From JASLDZ01 sp964242625 (GTDB lineage Bacteria; Pseudomonadota; Alphaproteobacteria; Caulobacterales; Caulobacteraceae): a DNA stretch of 64,000 bases. Shown here one piece after another: positions 22,402-29,894 of this stretch. Position 1 is the stretch's first letter; each line of letters opens with the position of its first letter. The DNA lies in assembly GCA_964242625.1 (NCBI GenBank), contig CAXTAO010000004.1:62001-126000 (forward strand), given 5' to 3'. Below the pieces are notes generated by a model that was not told the origin of the DNA, did not search any database, and saw only the letters and a list, made by a program, of their open reading frames with translations. The position numbers and the translations under genes are program-made.

Positions 22402-23646
22402 ATGACGCGCCGCTTCACCGTCCTGATCGTGGTCGGCATGGCGCTGGGGCTCGCGGCGGGAGCGGGGGTGCACGCCGCCGACCCGTCGCACGCGCAGGCG
22501 TGGGCGGACGGCTTCTCGCTCCTGACCACCATCTTCCTGCGGCTGATCAAGATGATCATCGCGCCGCTCGTCCTGGCGACGCTCGCGGCGGGCATAGCGC
22601 ACATGGGCCAGGGCGCGGCGGTGGGCCGCATCGGCGCGCGCGCGATCGGCTGGTTCGTCGGCGCGGGGGTGGTCTCGCTCCTGATCGGCATGGCGATGGC
22701 CGAGCTGATCCGGCCGGGCGCGGGCGTCGCCCTGCCGACCGCCGCCGCGCCGGCTGCGGGGGTGGCCACGAGCCTCTCGCCCGCGACCTTCATCGAGCAC
22801 GTGGTGCCCGCCTCGGTGGTGGACGCCATGGCCAAGAACGAGATCCTGCCGATCGTCGTCTTCGCCACCTTCCTGGGTCTGGCGATCGCGGCGGTGGGCG
22901 AGACGGCGCGGCCGCTCCTCGCAGGCCTGGAGGCGCTGGCGGCGGTGATGCTGCGGATCACCGGCTACGTCATGCGGCTCGCGCCTGTCGCGGTGTTCGC
23001 GGCGCTGGCGGCGGTGACGGCGACCCAGGGGCTCGGCGTCGTCTTCGTCTATGCGCGCTTCGTGGGCGGCTTCTACCTGGCGCTGGCGGTGCTGTGGCTG
23101 GCGCTCGTCGGCGCGGGCGCCCTCGTGGTGGGCGTGGCGCGGGCGCGCGGCCTCTTCGCCGCCGTGCGCCAGCCCGCGCTCCTCGCCTTTTCGACGGCGA
23201 CCTCGGAGGCCGCCTACCCGCGCACGCTGGAGGCGCTTGAGCGTTTCGGCGTGCCCAACCGCATCGCCGCCTTCGTGCTGCCGCTGGGCTACTCGTTCAA
23301 TCTCGACGGCTCGATGATGTACTGCACCTTCGCGAGCCTGTTCATCGCCCAGGCCTACGGCGTGCACCTCGACCTCGGCCAGCGCGCGCTGATGCTCTTG
23401 ATCTTCCTGGTGACGTCCAAGGGGATTGCGGGGGTGCCGCGGGCGTCGCTGGTGGTGATCGCCGCCACCCTGCCCTACTTCCGCATACCGGAGGCCGGGC
23501 TCGTGCTGGTGCTGGGGGCCGACCACCTGCTCGACATGGGACGCTCGGCCACCAACGTCGTCGGCAACTCGGTCGCCGCGGCGGTGGTCGCCCGCTGGGA
23601 GGGCGCGCTCGGCCCACCGCGCGACGCCCAGCCGACGTTCACATAG
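22402..23646 (+). CDS. Dicarboxylate/amino acid:cation symporter (DAACS)
   Basis: 414 residues with about 8 membrane helices and two re-entrant loops. Hallmarks: FSTATSEAAYPRTLE (serine-rich HP1 loop region), LPLGYSFNLDGSMMYC (helix 7), GIAGVPRASLVVIAATLPYF (HP2) and DMGRSATNVVGNSVAAAVVA (helix 8 substrate and cation site). Family members import C4-dicarboxylates, glutamate or aspartate with protons or Na+. The hydrophobic start and two large periplasmic segments are normal. A single stand-alone gene ending at a strong terminator. Confidence 0.9.
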   Translation: MTRRFTVLIVVGMALGLAAGAGVHAADPSHAQAWADGFSLLTTIFLRLIKMIIAPLVLATLAAGIAHMGQGAAVGRIGARAIGWFVGAGVVSLLIGMAMAELIRPGAGVALPTAAAPAAGVATSLSPATFIEHVVPASVVDAMAKNEILPIVVFATFLGLAIAAVGETARPLLAGLEALAAVMLRITGYVMRLAPVAVFAALAAVTATQGLGVVFVYARFVGGFYLALAVLWLALVGAGALVVGVARARGLFAAVRQPALLAFSTATSEAAYPRTLEALERFGVPNRIAAFVLPLGYSFNLDGSMMYCTFASLFIAQAYGVHLDLGQRALMLLIFLVTSKGIAGVPRASLVVIAATLPYFRIPEAGLVLVLGADHLLDMGRSATNVVGNSVAAAVVARWEGALGPPRDAQPTFT

Positions 23647-23650
23647 ACGA

Positions 23651-23675
23651 AGCCCCGCGTCGTGGACGCGGGGCT
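23651..23675. terminator. Bidirectional terminator
   Basis: Perfect 11-bp stem AGCCCCGCGTC (23651-23661) / GACGCGGGGCT (23665-23675) with a GTG loop, between the convergent transporter and small secreted protein genes. Confidence 0.75.
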
Positions 23676-23702
23676 CGGGGAGTTCAGCCCGTCAGGCCGG
23701 GG

Positions 23703-24032
23703 TCACCAGCAGCGGCGCAGCGGCACCTCGCGGCCGATGTAGGGATCCCAGCGCCACACGGTGCGGCACCCGCCGTAATAGCCGTAGCCGGGGCCGTAGT
23801 AGGCGCGCGGCCCGTAGTAGGGACGCGGACCGTAGTAGCCGTAGCCGTAGTGCGGCCGATCGGCGATGGCCACGCCCGCGGCGAGGCCCAGGAGCCCCGC
23901 GCCGATCAGCGCGCCGCCGCCGTAGCCGCGGTGGTAGTAGCCCCAGGGCCGCGCCTGCGCCGCGCCCGTGGTGGCCAGGGTGGCGCCCGCCAGGGTGGCG
24001 GCGGCCATGGCGCCCGTGATCAGCTTCTTCAT
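23703..24032 (-). CDS. Small secreted Gly/Tyr-rich protein
   Basis: 109 residues, start ATG 24032 preceded by GGGAGGAGG. Signal peptide MKKLITGAMAAATLAGATLA, cleaved near AQARPWGYY. A hydrophobic Gly-rich stretch (GALIGAGLLGLAAGVAI) is followed by repeats of YYGPRPYYGPRAYYGP and an end with two Cys (GGCRTVWRW and PLRRCW). It resembles the many small alphaproteobacterial envelope proteins with GYY repeats. Function unknown. Confidence 0.7.
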   Translation of the reverse strand: MKKLITGAMAAATLAGATLATTGAAQARPWGYYHRGYGGGALIGAGLLGLAAGVAIADRPHYGYGYYGPRPYYGPRAYYGPGYGYYGGCRTVWRWDPYIGREVPLRRCW

Positions 24033-24121
24033 CGCAACCTCCTCCCGGATCGACGTGATCCCGTGTGTGACGAAGGTATCGCGCCCGGCGCCTGAACCCT
24101 GGCTGAACCGGGCGGTCAGCC

Positions 24122-24829
24122 TCAGTCGGGCACTCGAACGCCGTCGTAGGCGAAGACGTTTCCACTGTCGGCGGGGGCGAGGCCGTCCAGCACGCGCAGG
24201 AGGTCGTCCGCGGTCTCCGCCGGGCCACGCAGGGCGCCGGACGGCACCCGCGCCTGGAACGGGCGGCTGAGCGGGGTGTCCACCGTGCCGGGGTGCAGGC
24301 CCGCGACCACCGCGTCCGGCCGGGTGCGGGCGAGCTCGATCGCCGCGCAGCGGAGCAGCATGTTCAGCGCCGCCTTGGACGCGCGGTAGCCGTACCAGCC
24401 GCCCAGCCGGTTGTCGCCGAGGCTGCCCACCCGGGCGGAGAGCACGCCCACCGCCGACCGTCCGCGCCGGGGCAGGCGCGGCGCGAGGTGCTTCAGGACG
24501 AGCGCGGGCCCGACCGCGTTGGCGGCGTAGAGCCGCATCAGCGCCTCGGCGTCGAGCTCCGACAGGCTGCGCTCGGGGGCGAGTCCCGACGCGTGCAGCA
24601 GGCCCGTGGCCACGATCACGCGTACGACAGGAGCGTCGCCCAGCGCGGCCGCGGCAGCGGCGAGCGCGCGCTCGTCGGTTACGTCCACCTCCGCCGATGC
24701 GACGCCTGCGGGCGGCTCGGCCGACCGGCGCGACCAGGCGCGCACCTCCTCGCCGCGGGCGACGAGCGCCTCGACCAGCGCGCGCCCGATCCCGCCGCCG
24801 GCCCCCACCACGAGCGAGAGCCCGCTCAC
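24122..24829 (-). CDS. SDR-family oxidoreductase
   Basis: 235 residues if started at GTG 24829, which overlaps the ABC gene's stop (GTGA). The glycine motif is VVGAGGGIGRALVEAL and the catalytic Ser-Tyr-Lys lies in VGVLSARVGSLGD and YGYRASKAALNML; HPGTVDTPLSRPF follows. Reduces or oxidises a small substrate with NAD(P)H. Last gene of a lipoprotein/ABC/SDR operon in which each junction overlaps by 4 bases. Substrate unknown. Confidence 0.85.
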   Translation of the reverse strand: MSGLSLVVGAGGGIGRALVEALVARGEEVRAWSRRSAEPPAGVASAEVDVTDERALAAAAAALGDAPVVRVIVATGLLHASGLAPERSLSELDAEALMRLYAANAVGPALVLKHLAPRLPRRGRSAVGVLSARVGSLGDNRLGGWYGYRASKAALNMLLRCAAIELARTRPDAVVAGLHPGTVDTPLSRPFQARVPSGALRGPAETADDLLRVLDGLAPADSGNVFAYDGVRVPD

Positions 24830-26673
24830 GCCTCGCGCGTCTGCTTGCGCCACAGGGCGGCGTACTCGCCGTCGCGGCGCAGGAGGGTGTCGTGGTCGCC
24901 GCGCTCCACGATGCGGCCGCCGCGGACGACCAGGATCTCGTCGGCGTCGGCGACGGTCGAGAGCCGGTGCGCCACGATCAGCGTGGTGCGTCCGGCCTTA
25001 GCGCGGCGCAGGGTGGCCTGGATCGCCGCTTCCGTGCGGCTGTCGAGCGCGCTGGTCGCCTCGTCGAGGACCAAGACGCGCGGGTCAGCCAGGAGTGCGC
25101 GGGCCAGCCCCACGCGCTGGCGTTCGCCGCCGGAGAGCTTCAGGCCGCGCTCGCCGACCTTGGTGGCCATGCCCTCCGGCAGGCCGCGCACGAAGGGGCC
25201 GAGCTCGGCCGCTTCCGCCGCCGCCCACACCTCCGCCTCGTCGGCGTCGGGGCGGGCGAAGGCGATGTTCGCCTGGAGCGTGTCGTTGAAGAGCGCCACG
25301 TCCTGCGGCACGAGCGCGACGGCGCGGCGCAGCTCGGCCAGGCGCACCTGTCGAAGGTTCACCCCGTCCAGCGTCACGCGCCCGGCCTGGGGGTCGAGGA
25401 GGCGCAGGGCGAGCCGCACGAGCGTGGTCTTGCCACCTCCGGAGGGGCCGACCAGCGCCACCGTCGACCCCGGCGGGGCCTCGAAGCTGATGTCGCGCAG
25501 CCCCTCCACCCGGGCGGCGTGGCGGAAGCCCACGCCCTCGAACCGCAAGGCCCCGCCCCCGCCCATCGCGGGCGGCAGCGGCTGCGCGTCCGGCGAGTCG
25601 GCGATGTCGGGCGACTGGCCGGTGAGCTCCAGCATGCTCTCCATGTCGATCATGGCCTGGCGGATCTCGCGGTAGGCGAAGCCCAGTATGTTCAGTGGAC
25701 CGTAGAGCTGGACCATGATCAGTATGGCGGCGGTCACCCCGCCCACGCCCATGCGCCCGGACGCGACCTCCAGCCCCGCGAGCACCGCCATGGCGGCCAG
25801 CCCCGCGCTCTGCACCAGCGACTGCACCATGTTGAGGAGGGCCAAGCTGGCGTTGGCCTTCTCGTTGGCCTCGGTATAGCGGCCGAGCGCGCGGTCGTAG
25901 TCGGCCGCCGCCCGCGCCTCGGCCCCGAACGCCTTCACCGTCTCGTAGTTGAGAAGGGCGTCGACCGCGCGCCCGCTCGCCTCCGAGTCGGCCTCGTTGA
26001 GCACCCGGCGGTGGCCGATGCGCCAGTCGGAGATGGCGAAGGTCAGGGCGCCATAGATCACCACGGTCACGACCGCGGCGGCGGCGAAGCGCCAGTCGTA
26101 CGCCTTGGCCAGCACGGCGGCGGCGAACACGAGCTCGAGCGCGGTGGGGGCCAGGTTGAAGACCAGCACCCGCAAGAGAAAGTCCACCGCCCGCGATCCG
26201 CGGTCGACGGTGCGCGCGAGGCTTCCCGTGCGCTTGGTCTGGTGGAAGTCGACGCCCAGCGACAAGGCGTGGGCGAAGGTCTCGGCCGCGACGCGCCGCT
26301 GCGCCGCCTGCGCCACGGGACCGAACAGGAGGTCGCGGCCCTGGGGGGCGGCCGCGCCGAGGAAGCGGATCAGCGCCCAGCCGGCCGCAAGCCCCGCGAA
26401 GCCCACCCCCACCTGCACCGCCGCGCCGTGCCGTCCGCCCAGCGCGTTCATCGCCTGGCCGAGCCAGAGGGGCGCGACGACGCCCGCCGCCTTGCCGCCG
26501 ACCGTCAAGAGGAGCGCCGCCCCCAGCCGCCAGCCGAGCCCCCGCGCGCCGGAGCGCAGCACGAGGCGCCACAGGTCGCGCATGACCCGGCCCAGCCCTA
26601 TCGGGCGGGGCGCGTCGGCGGTAGCGGCGGACACATCGCGCCGCGCGCCTGGGGCGGACCGGTGAACGCTCAC
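24826..26673 (-). CDS. ATM1/HMT1-type ABC exporter
   Basis: 615 residues: a membrane domain of about 330 residues with six helices, then an ABC domain. The LLNYETVKAFGAE motif is characteristic of the ATM1/HMT1/heavy-metal branch. Walker A GPSGGGKTT, LSGGE signature, Walker B VLVLDEATSALD and switch His AHRLS are intact. The family exports glutathione-linked compounds, Fe-S precursors or heavy-metal conjugates. Overlaps a lipoprotein gene (upstream) and an SDR gene (downstream) by 4 bases each, so the three genes are translationally coupled. Confidence 0.92.
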   Translation of the reverse strand: MSVHRSAPGARRDVSAATADAPRPIGLGRVMRDLWRLVLRSGARGLGWRLGAALLLTVGGKAAGVVAPLWLGQAMNALGGRHGAAVQVGVGFAGLAAGWALIRFLGAAAPQGRDLLFGPVAQAAQRRVAAETFAHALSLGVDFHQTKRTGSLARTVDRGSRAVDFLLRVLVFNLAPTALELVFAAAVLAKAYDWRFAAAAVVTVVIYGALTFAISDWRIGHRRVLNEADSEASGRAVDALLNYETVKAFGAEARAAADYDRALGRYTEANEKANASLALLNMVQSLVQSAGLAAMAVLAGLEVASGRMGVGGVTAAILIMVQLYGPLNILGFAYREIRQAMIDMESMLELTGQSPDIADSPDAQPLPPAMGGGGALRFEGVGFRHAARVEGLRDISFEAPPGSTVALVGPSGGGKTTLVRLALRLLDPQAGRVTLDGVNLRQVRLAELRRAVALVPQDVALFNDTLQANIAFARPDADEAEVWAAAEAAELGPFVRGLPEGMATKVGERGLKLSGGERQRVGLARALLADPRVLVLDEATSALDSRTEAAIQATLRRAKAGRTTLIVAHRLSTVADADEILVVRGGRIVERGDHDTLLRRDGEYAALWRKQTREA

Positions 26674-27488
26674 GCCGGCGACCTCGTCTGTGGGGGCGCC
26701 GCCGTCAGCGCGAGATGGCTCTGCACACCGCCTCCGGGAGGCGTCCAGTCAACGCGCCAGCCGGACGCCTCACGGGAGATCCGCACGGGCGCTCCTGCAA
26801 GCGGCGCGGTCCGGAGCGAGAGGGTGAGCGCCATCGACTGCGAGGGGGTGCTCACGACGAGCTGGTGAGGACCGGGCGCGAGCGGCGGGCCGAGCCAGAG
26901 CACGCCGAAGCGGCCTGCCGCGTCCGCAACCCCGGCCCCGGAGGTCGCGCCGTCCACGGCCAGGTTCACGGGCGCGCCCGGGGCCGCGAAGCCCGAAGCC
27001 GCCGCGCCGCCGCCACCATCGAAGTCGACTCCCGTCCACCGCAGCCCCGCGCCCGCGGCCCTCACGGGCCAGGCTGGCGCGCCCGCGCGCAGCACCGTCA
27101 CCGGCGCCAGCGCTCCAGGAGCGGCCAGCACGGCGCCCTCTCCTCGCAGGAGCCGTCCCGCACCGGCCGGCGCCGCGGTCAGCGCGAAGGCGCGCGGCTG
27201 GTCGGAGGGGGCCAGCACGAGCGTCCAATCGCCCTCGCCGTCGCCGTCCGCCTCAACGCGCTCGCCGGAGGGGGACGACAGCGCCACCCGCGCCCGAGGC
27301 GGCGCGCGCCCGGCCACGACGAACGCCCCCGTCGGGTCGACGTCGGCGCGCATCACCACGGGCGGCGCCAGGAAGTCGGGATCGGCGCGCGAGGCCGACG
27401 CGGGCGCCGGCGCGGGCGCGCGTGGCCCACAGGCGGCGGCGGCGCATACGACCGCTGCGAGCGCGACCCCGCGCCTTCTCCTCCTCAC
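26670..27488 (-). CDS. Putative lipoprotein, unknown
   Basis: 272 residues from GTG 27488 (VRRRRRGVALAAVVCAAAAC): basic, hydrophobic, with a lipobox ending AAAAC. The mature part is Ala/Pro/Gly-rich with beta-type stretches (VVMRADVDPTGAFVVAGRAP, RVALSSPSGERVEADG) and several Ig-like or carbohydrate-binding-like segments. The frame continues upstream, but no sensible start exists beyond GTG. First gene of the lipoprotein-ABC-SDR operon; may anchor or deliver the exported substrate. No family recognised. Confidence 0.6.
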   Translation of the reverse strand: MRRRRRGVALAAVVCAAAACGPRAPAPAPASASRADPDFLAPPVVMRADVDPTGAFVVAGRAPPRARVALSSPSGERVEADGDGEGDWTLVLAPSDQPRAFALTAAPAGAGRLLRGEGAVLAAPGALAPVTVLRAGAPAWPVRAAGAGLRWTGVDFDGGGGAAASGFAAPGAPVNLAVDGATSGAGVADAAGRFGVLWLGPPLAPGPHQLVVSTPSQSMALTLSLRTAPLAGAPVRISREASGWRVDWTPPGGGVQSHLALTAAPPQTRSPA

Positions 27489-27582
27489 GCCGTTCCCGTT
27501 CGCGCCATCGATCCCGTATATGGGAGCCTTGAGCGTGTGCACACGCCTCACCCCGACGCGCTCACGAGGACCCCCGGCGCCC

Positions 27583-28239
27583 ATGCAGCTTCCCACCCCG
27601 GCGGCCAAGCCGCCCGGCCTTTCCATCTGCCTGTTCTGCGGCTCGTCGGACGCGGCCGATCCCGACTTCCTGGAGGCCGCCGCCGCTTTCGGGCGCGCGC
27701 TGGCGGCGGCCGACGCGCGGCTTGTGTACGGCGGCGGCGGCATCGGGCTGATGGGCGCGGCGGCCAAGGCGGCGCACGCCGCAGGCGGCCGCGTGCTGGG
27801 CGTCATGCCCGACTTCCTGCGCCGTCGCGAAGTCATCTACGACGAGGTCGAGACGGTGGTCGTCGGCAACATGCACGACCGCAAGCGCATCATGTTCGAG
27901 CAATCCGACGCCTTCGCGGTGTTCCCGGGCGGGGTCGGCACGCTGGAGGAGGTGGTGGAGCTTATGAGCTGGCGCAGGCTCGACCTGCATCGCAAGCCGA
28001 TCGTCTTCCTGGACGCGAAGGGGTTCTGGCGCCCCTTCTTCGAGATGATCGACCACACGGTGGAGGCCCGCGTCACTCCCGCCTGGCTGCCTGACACCTG
28101 GGCGTCGGTGGAGACGGTGGCGGAAGTCTTGCCCGCGGTGCGCCGCATGATGGCCGAGGCGCCGCGCGGACCCGGCTTCTTCGGCTACGCGGACGCAGGC
28201 GCCGCGCCCGACGTCGCAGCAATCGCGCGCAAGGCCTGA
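27583..28239 (+). CDS. LOG-family nucleotide monophosphate phosphoribohydrolase
   Basis: 218 residues from ATG 27583; the open frame from 27520 is longer, but the family begins near LSICLFCGSSDAA. The glycine-rich YGGGGIGLMGAAA and FPGGVGTLEEVVELMSW motifs are diagnostic of TIGR00730/LOG proteins. Members hydrolyse cytokinin-type or other nucleotide monophosphates, releasing the base. Divergently transcribed from the lipoprotein operon. Confidence 0.9.
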   Translation: MQLPTPAAKPPGLSICLFCGSSDAADPDFLEAAAAFGRALAAADARLVYGGGGIGLMGAAAKAAHAAGGRVLGVMPDFLRRREVIYDEVETVVVGNMHDRKRIMFEQSDAFAVFPGGVGTLEEVVELMSWRRLDLHRKPIVFLDAKGFWRPFFEMIDHTVEARVTPAWLPDTWASVETVAEVLPAVRRMMAEAPRGPGFFGYADAGAAPDVAAIARKA

Positions 28240-28242
28240 CGC

Positions 28243-28515
28243 TTACGGCAGGGGCGCGAAACCCAGTTCGCCGCGGATGGACGCGGCGCGGGCCAGAGCG
28301 GGCGAGACGCCGGCCTTCCAGTAGGCCAGGTCGACGCCGCGATCCTCCCCGCGCGCCAGCACCGCCGCGCGGCGACGCGTGGCGGCGTAGGCCAGCGCCT
28401 GGGCGTGGCGGCCCCTCGACCCGGAACCGGTGACAGGGCGATCGCCGGGCAAGACGGCGCCGTGCGACGGGCGCAGCGTCGCGGCGAGGATGTCGGACAG
28501 GGAGAACTGGAACAT
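28243..28515 (-). CDS. Hypothetical protein, 90 residues
   Basis: Start ATG 28515 (MFQFSLSDILAATLRPSHGA) with GAGGGG about 9 bases upstream. The rest is Ala/Arg-rich (QALAYAATRRRAAVLARGED, DLAYWKAGVSPALARAASIR). No membrane segment or signal. Convergent with the LOG-family gene (gap 3 bases). Preceded by an unusually structured leader (28584-28620). Family not recognised; the frame extends to 28623, but the ribosome-binding site favours 28515. Confidence 0.5.
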   Translation of the reverse strand: MFQFSLSDILAATLRPSHGAVLPGDRPVTGSGSRGRHAQALAYAATRRRAAVLARGEDRGVDLAYWKAGVSPALARAASIRGELGFAPLP

Positions 28516-28583
28516 GGGGGCGATCCCCTCCAGCCGACTCTCCGCTTCGGGAGGCGACTGAGGTCGATCGCGCGATTCTGCAC

Positions 28584-28620
28584 GAACCGCCGATGGAAAG
28601 CCGTCAAAAGACGGCGGTTC
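28584..28620 (-). promoter_or_regulatory. Alternative hairpins in the leader of the 90-aa gene
   Basis: Two mutually exclusive stems overlap: GAACCGCCG (28584-28592) with CGGCGGTTC (28612-28620), and GCCGTC (28600-28605) with GACGGC (28610-28615) around an AAAA loop. The geometry is that of an attenuator or conditional terminator for the minus-strand gene at 28515. Confidence 0.4.
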
Positions 28621-28685
28621 CATGACGATTCACATTTCATCAACCACAAATACAGCCTTCGCCCACAGCAGCGAAGGTCGCTCGT

Positions 28686-28734
28686 CCACGTCTTCTGCCC
28701 AGGCCGCGCGTGGCGGCCTGGGCAGAAGACGTGG
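28686..28734 (-). terminator. Perfect 22-bp hairpin after dksA
   Basis: CCACGTCTTCTGCCCAGGCC (from 28686) pairs perfectly with its complement ending at 28734; the arms are 22 bases with a GCGTG loop (28708-28712). It lies 6 bases beyond the dksA stop. It is unusually long and perfect for a terminator here. Confidence 0.7.
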
Positions 28735-28739
28735 AGAGA

Positions 28740-29186
28740 TCAGTCGTCGCGGTGGACGCGCTCGCGGCGCTCGTGCCGCTCCTGGGCCTCTAGGCTCAAG
28801 GTGGCGATCGGGCGGGCGTCGAGCCGGGCCAGCCCGATGGGCTCGCCCGTGTCCTCGCAGAAGCCGTAAGACCCGTCCTCGATCCGACGGATGGCCGCGT
28901 CGATCTTGTTGATCAGCTTGCGTTGCCGATCACGCGTCCTCAACTCCAGCGCGCGATCGGTCTCCGACGAGGCGCGATCGGCCAGATCGGGGTGGTTCTC
29001 GGTCTCGGTCTGCAGATGGCCGACCGTTTCGCGCGACTCGCGAAGGATGTCTTCCTTCCAGGCGAGCAACTTGTTCCGGAAATACTTGAGCTGCCGCTCG
29101 TTCATGAACGGCTCGTCACCGTGAGGACGGTAGAAGATGTGCTCCACCGTCGTCTCACGGAGCATAACTGACGCGGTCGCCGACAT
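28740..29186 (-). CDS. dksA: DksA-family RNA polymerase-binding transcription factor
   Basis: 148 residues from ATG 29186. The coiled-coil region spans roughly residues 30-100, with DLADRASSETDRALELRTRD matching the DxxDxA tip. The C-terminal domain reads YGFCEDTGEPIGLARLDARP, then IATLSLEAQERHERRE. Only one Cys (Cys110) of the usual four zinc ligands is present, a form common in alphaproteobacteria. DksA binds the secondary channel of RNA polymerase and mediates ppGpp effects. Ends at a strong hairpin; fliX lies beyond its start in the same orientation. Confidence 0.9.
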   Translation of the reverse strand: MSATASVMLRETTVEHIFYRPHGDEPFMNERQLKYFRNKLLAWKEDILRESRETVGHLQTETENHPDLADRASSETDRALELRTRDRQRKLINKIDAAIRRIEDGSYGFCEDTGEPIGLARLDARPIATLSLEAQERHERRERVHRDD

Positions 29187-29292
29187 TGACGCTCTCACGT
29201 TGACTGGCACGCCGTGCTCGGAGTGCGGGCGCCTTATAACATCGGCGACTTTGTGTTCAACGGCGCTCGCTCCGGACGTGCGCGACCGATTG

Positions 29293-29712
29293 TCAGCCCG
29301 CACGCGCCCGCTCGCGCTTGGCGAGTTCCACCGCGGCGCGCGTCTCCACCGCGTCCAGGAGGTCGCCCAGGGCGGGATCGTCCACAGCCTCCCTCGCCTC
29401 GGCGAGCGCGTAACCGAGGCCGTCGAGCGCGGGTCCGGCGGTCGCGCCCGCGAGCAGCGCCAGCCGGACCTCGTCGAGCCGGTCCAGCACGCGGCCGGCG
29501 CGGGCGAGCTGGCGACGGCGGCGGTCCAGCGGCCCGCCCTGCGCCTGGAGCGCCAGAAGGGTGTCGAGCCCCGAAAGCGAGGTCGCCGAACCGTTGCGCG
29601 CGGGCGAGGCGGCCGCGCCCACGCCGGCGCCGGGAGAGAAACCCGCCGCAGGCTGCGGCCGCGAGGCGCCCCCCGTGGTTGACGCAGGCCCCACGGACCG
29701 GCCGATCTTCAT
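29293..29712 (-). CDS. fliX: FliX, flagellar assembly regulator
   Basis: 139 residues from ATG 29712 (MKIGRSVGPASTTGG); an ATG at 29721 is in frame. The N-terminal third is Gly/Ala/Ser-rich, then SLSGLDTLLALQAQGGPLDR, RRRRQLARAGRVLDRLDEVR and DAVETRAAVELAKRE, matching Caulobacter FliX. FliX couples assembly of the early flagellar basal body to activity of the sigma-54 activator FlbD. It is divergent from flgI, as in Caulobacter. The 182-base gap holds the candidate control elements described separately. Confidence 0.85.
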   Translation of the reverse strand: MKIGRSVGPASTTGGASRPQPAAGFSPGAGVGAAASPARNGSATSLSGLDTLLALQAQGGPLDRRRRQLARAGRVLDRLDEVRLALLAGATAGPALDGLGYALAEAREAVDDPALGDLLDAVETRAAVELAKRERARAG

Positions 29713-29757
29713 AACGCCCATGCCTTAACCATGCCCGGCAGTGTTTGCTCACGCCGC

Positions 29758-29784
29758 TTGCCGGGCCGTTAACGCACCCGGCAA
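29758..29784 (+). promoter_or_regulatory. Inverted repeat, candidate FlbD (ftr) enhancer
   Basis: TTGCCGGG (29758-29765) and CCCGGCAA (29777-29784) form an 8-bp inverted repeat; a further CCCGGCA lies at 29734-29740. CCCGGCAA-type half-sites match the general look of Caulobacter ftr elements bound by FlbD. They lie 62-112 bases upstream of the sigma-54-like promoter. Confidence 0.5.
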
Positions 29785-29845
29785 GTTGTGCCCGAGCGCG
29801 CCGCACGCCGGCCGCGACGCCCAGCGTTGCAAGCGATCGGCAGGG

Positions 29846-29860
29846 TGGCACGCCATTCGC
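29846..29860 (+). promoter_or_regulatory. Sigma-54 promoter candidate for flgI
   Basis: TGGCAC at 29846-29851, GCCAT, then TCGC at 29857-29860. Consensus is TGGCAC-N5-TTGC, so the -24 element is perfect and the -12 has one substitution with GC preserved. 35 bases upstream of flgI. Confidence 0.6.
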
Positions 29861-29894
29861 AGCGACGCTTCCGCAAGTCGCCCGTCGAGTCGCC

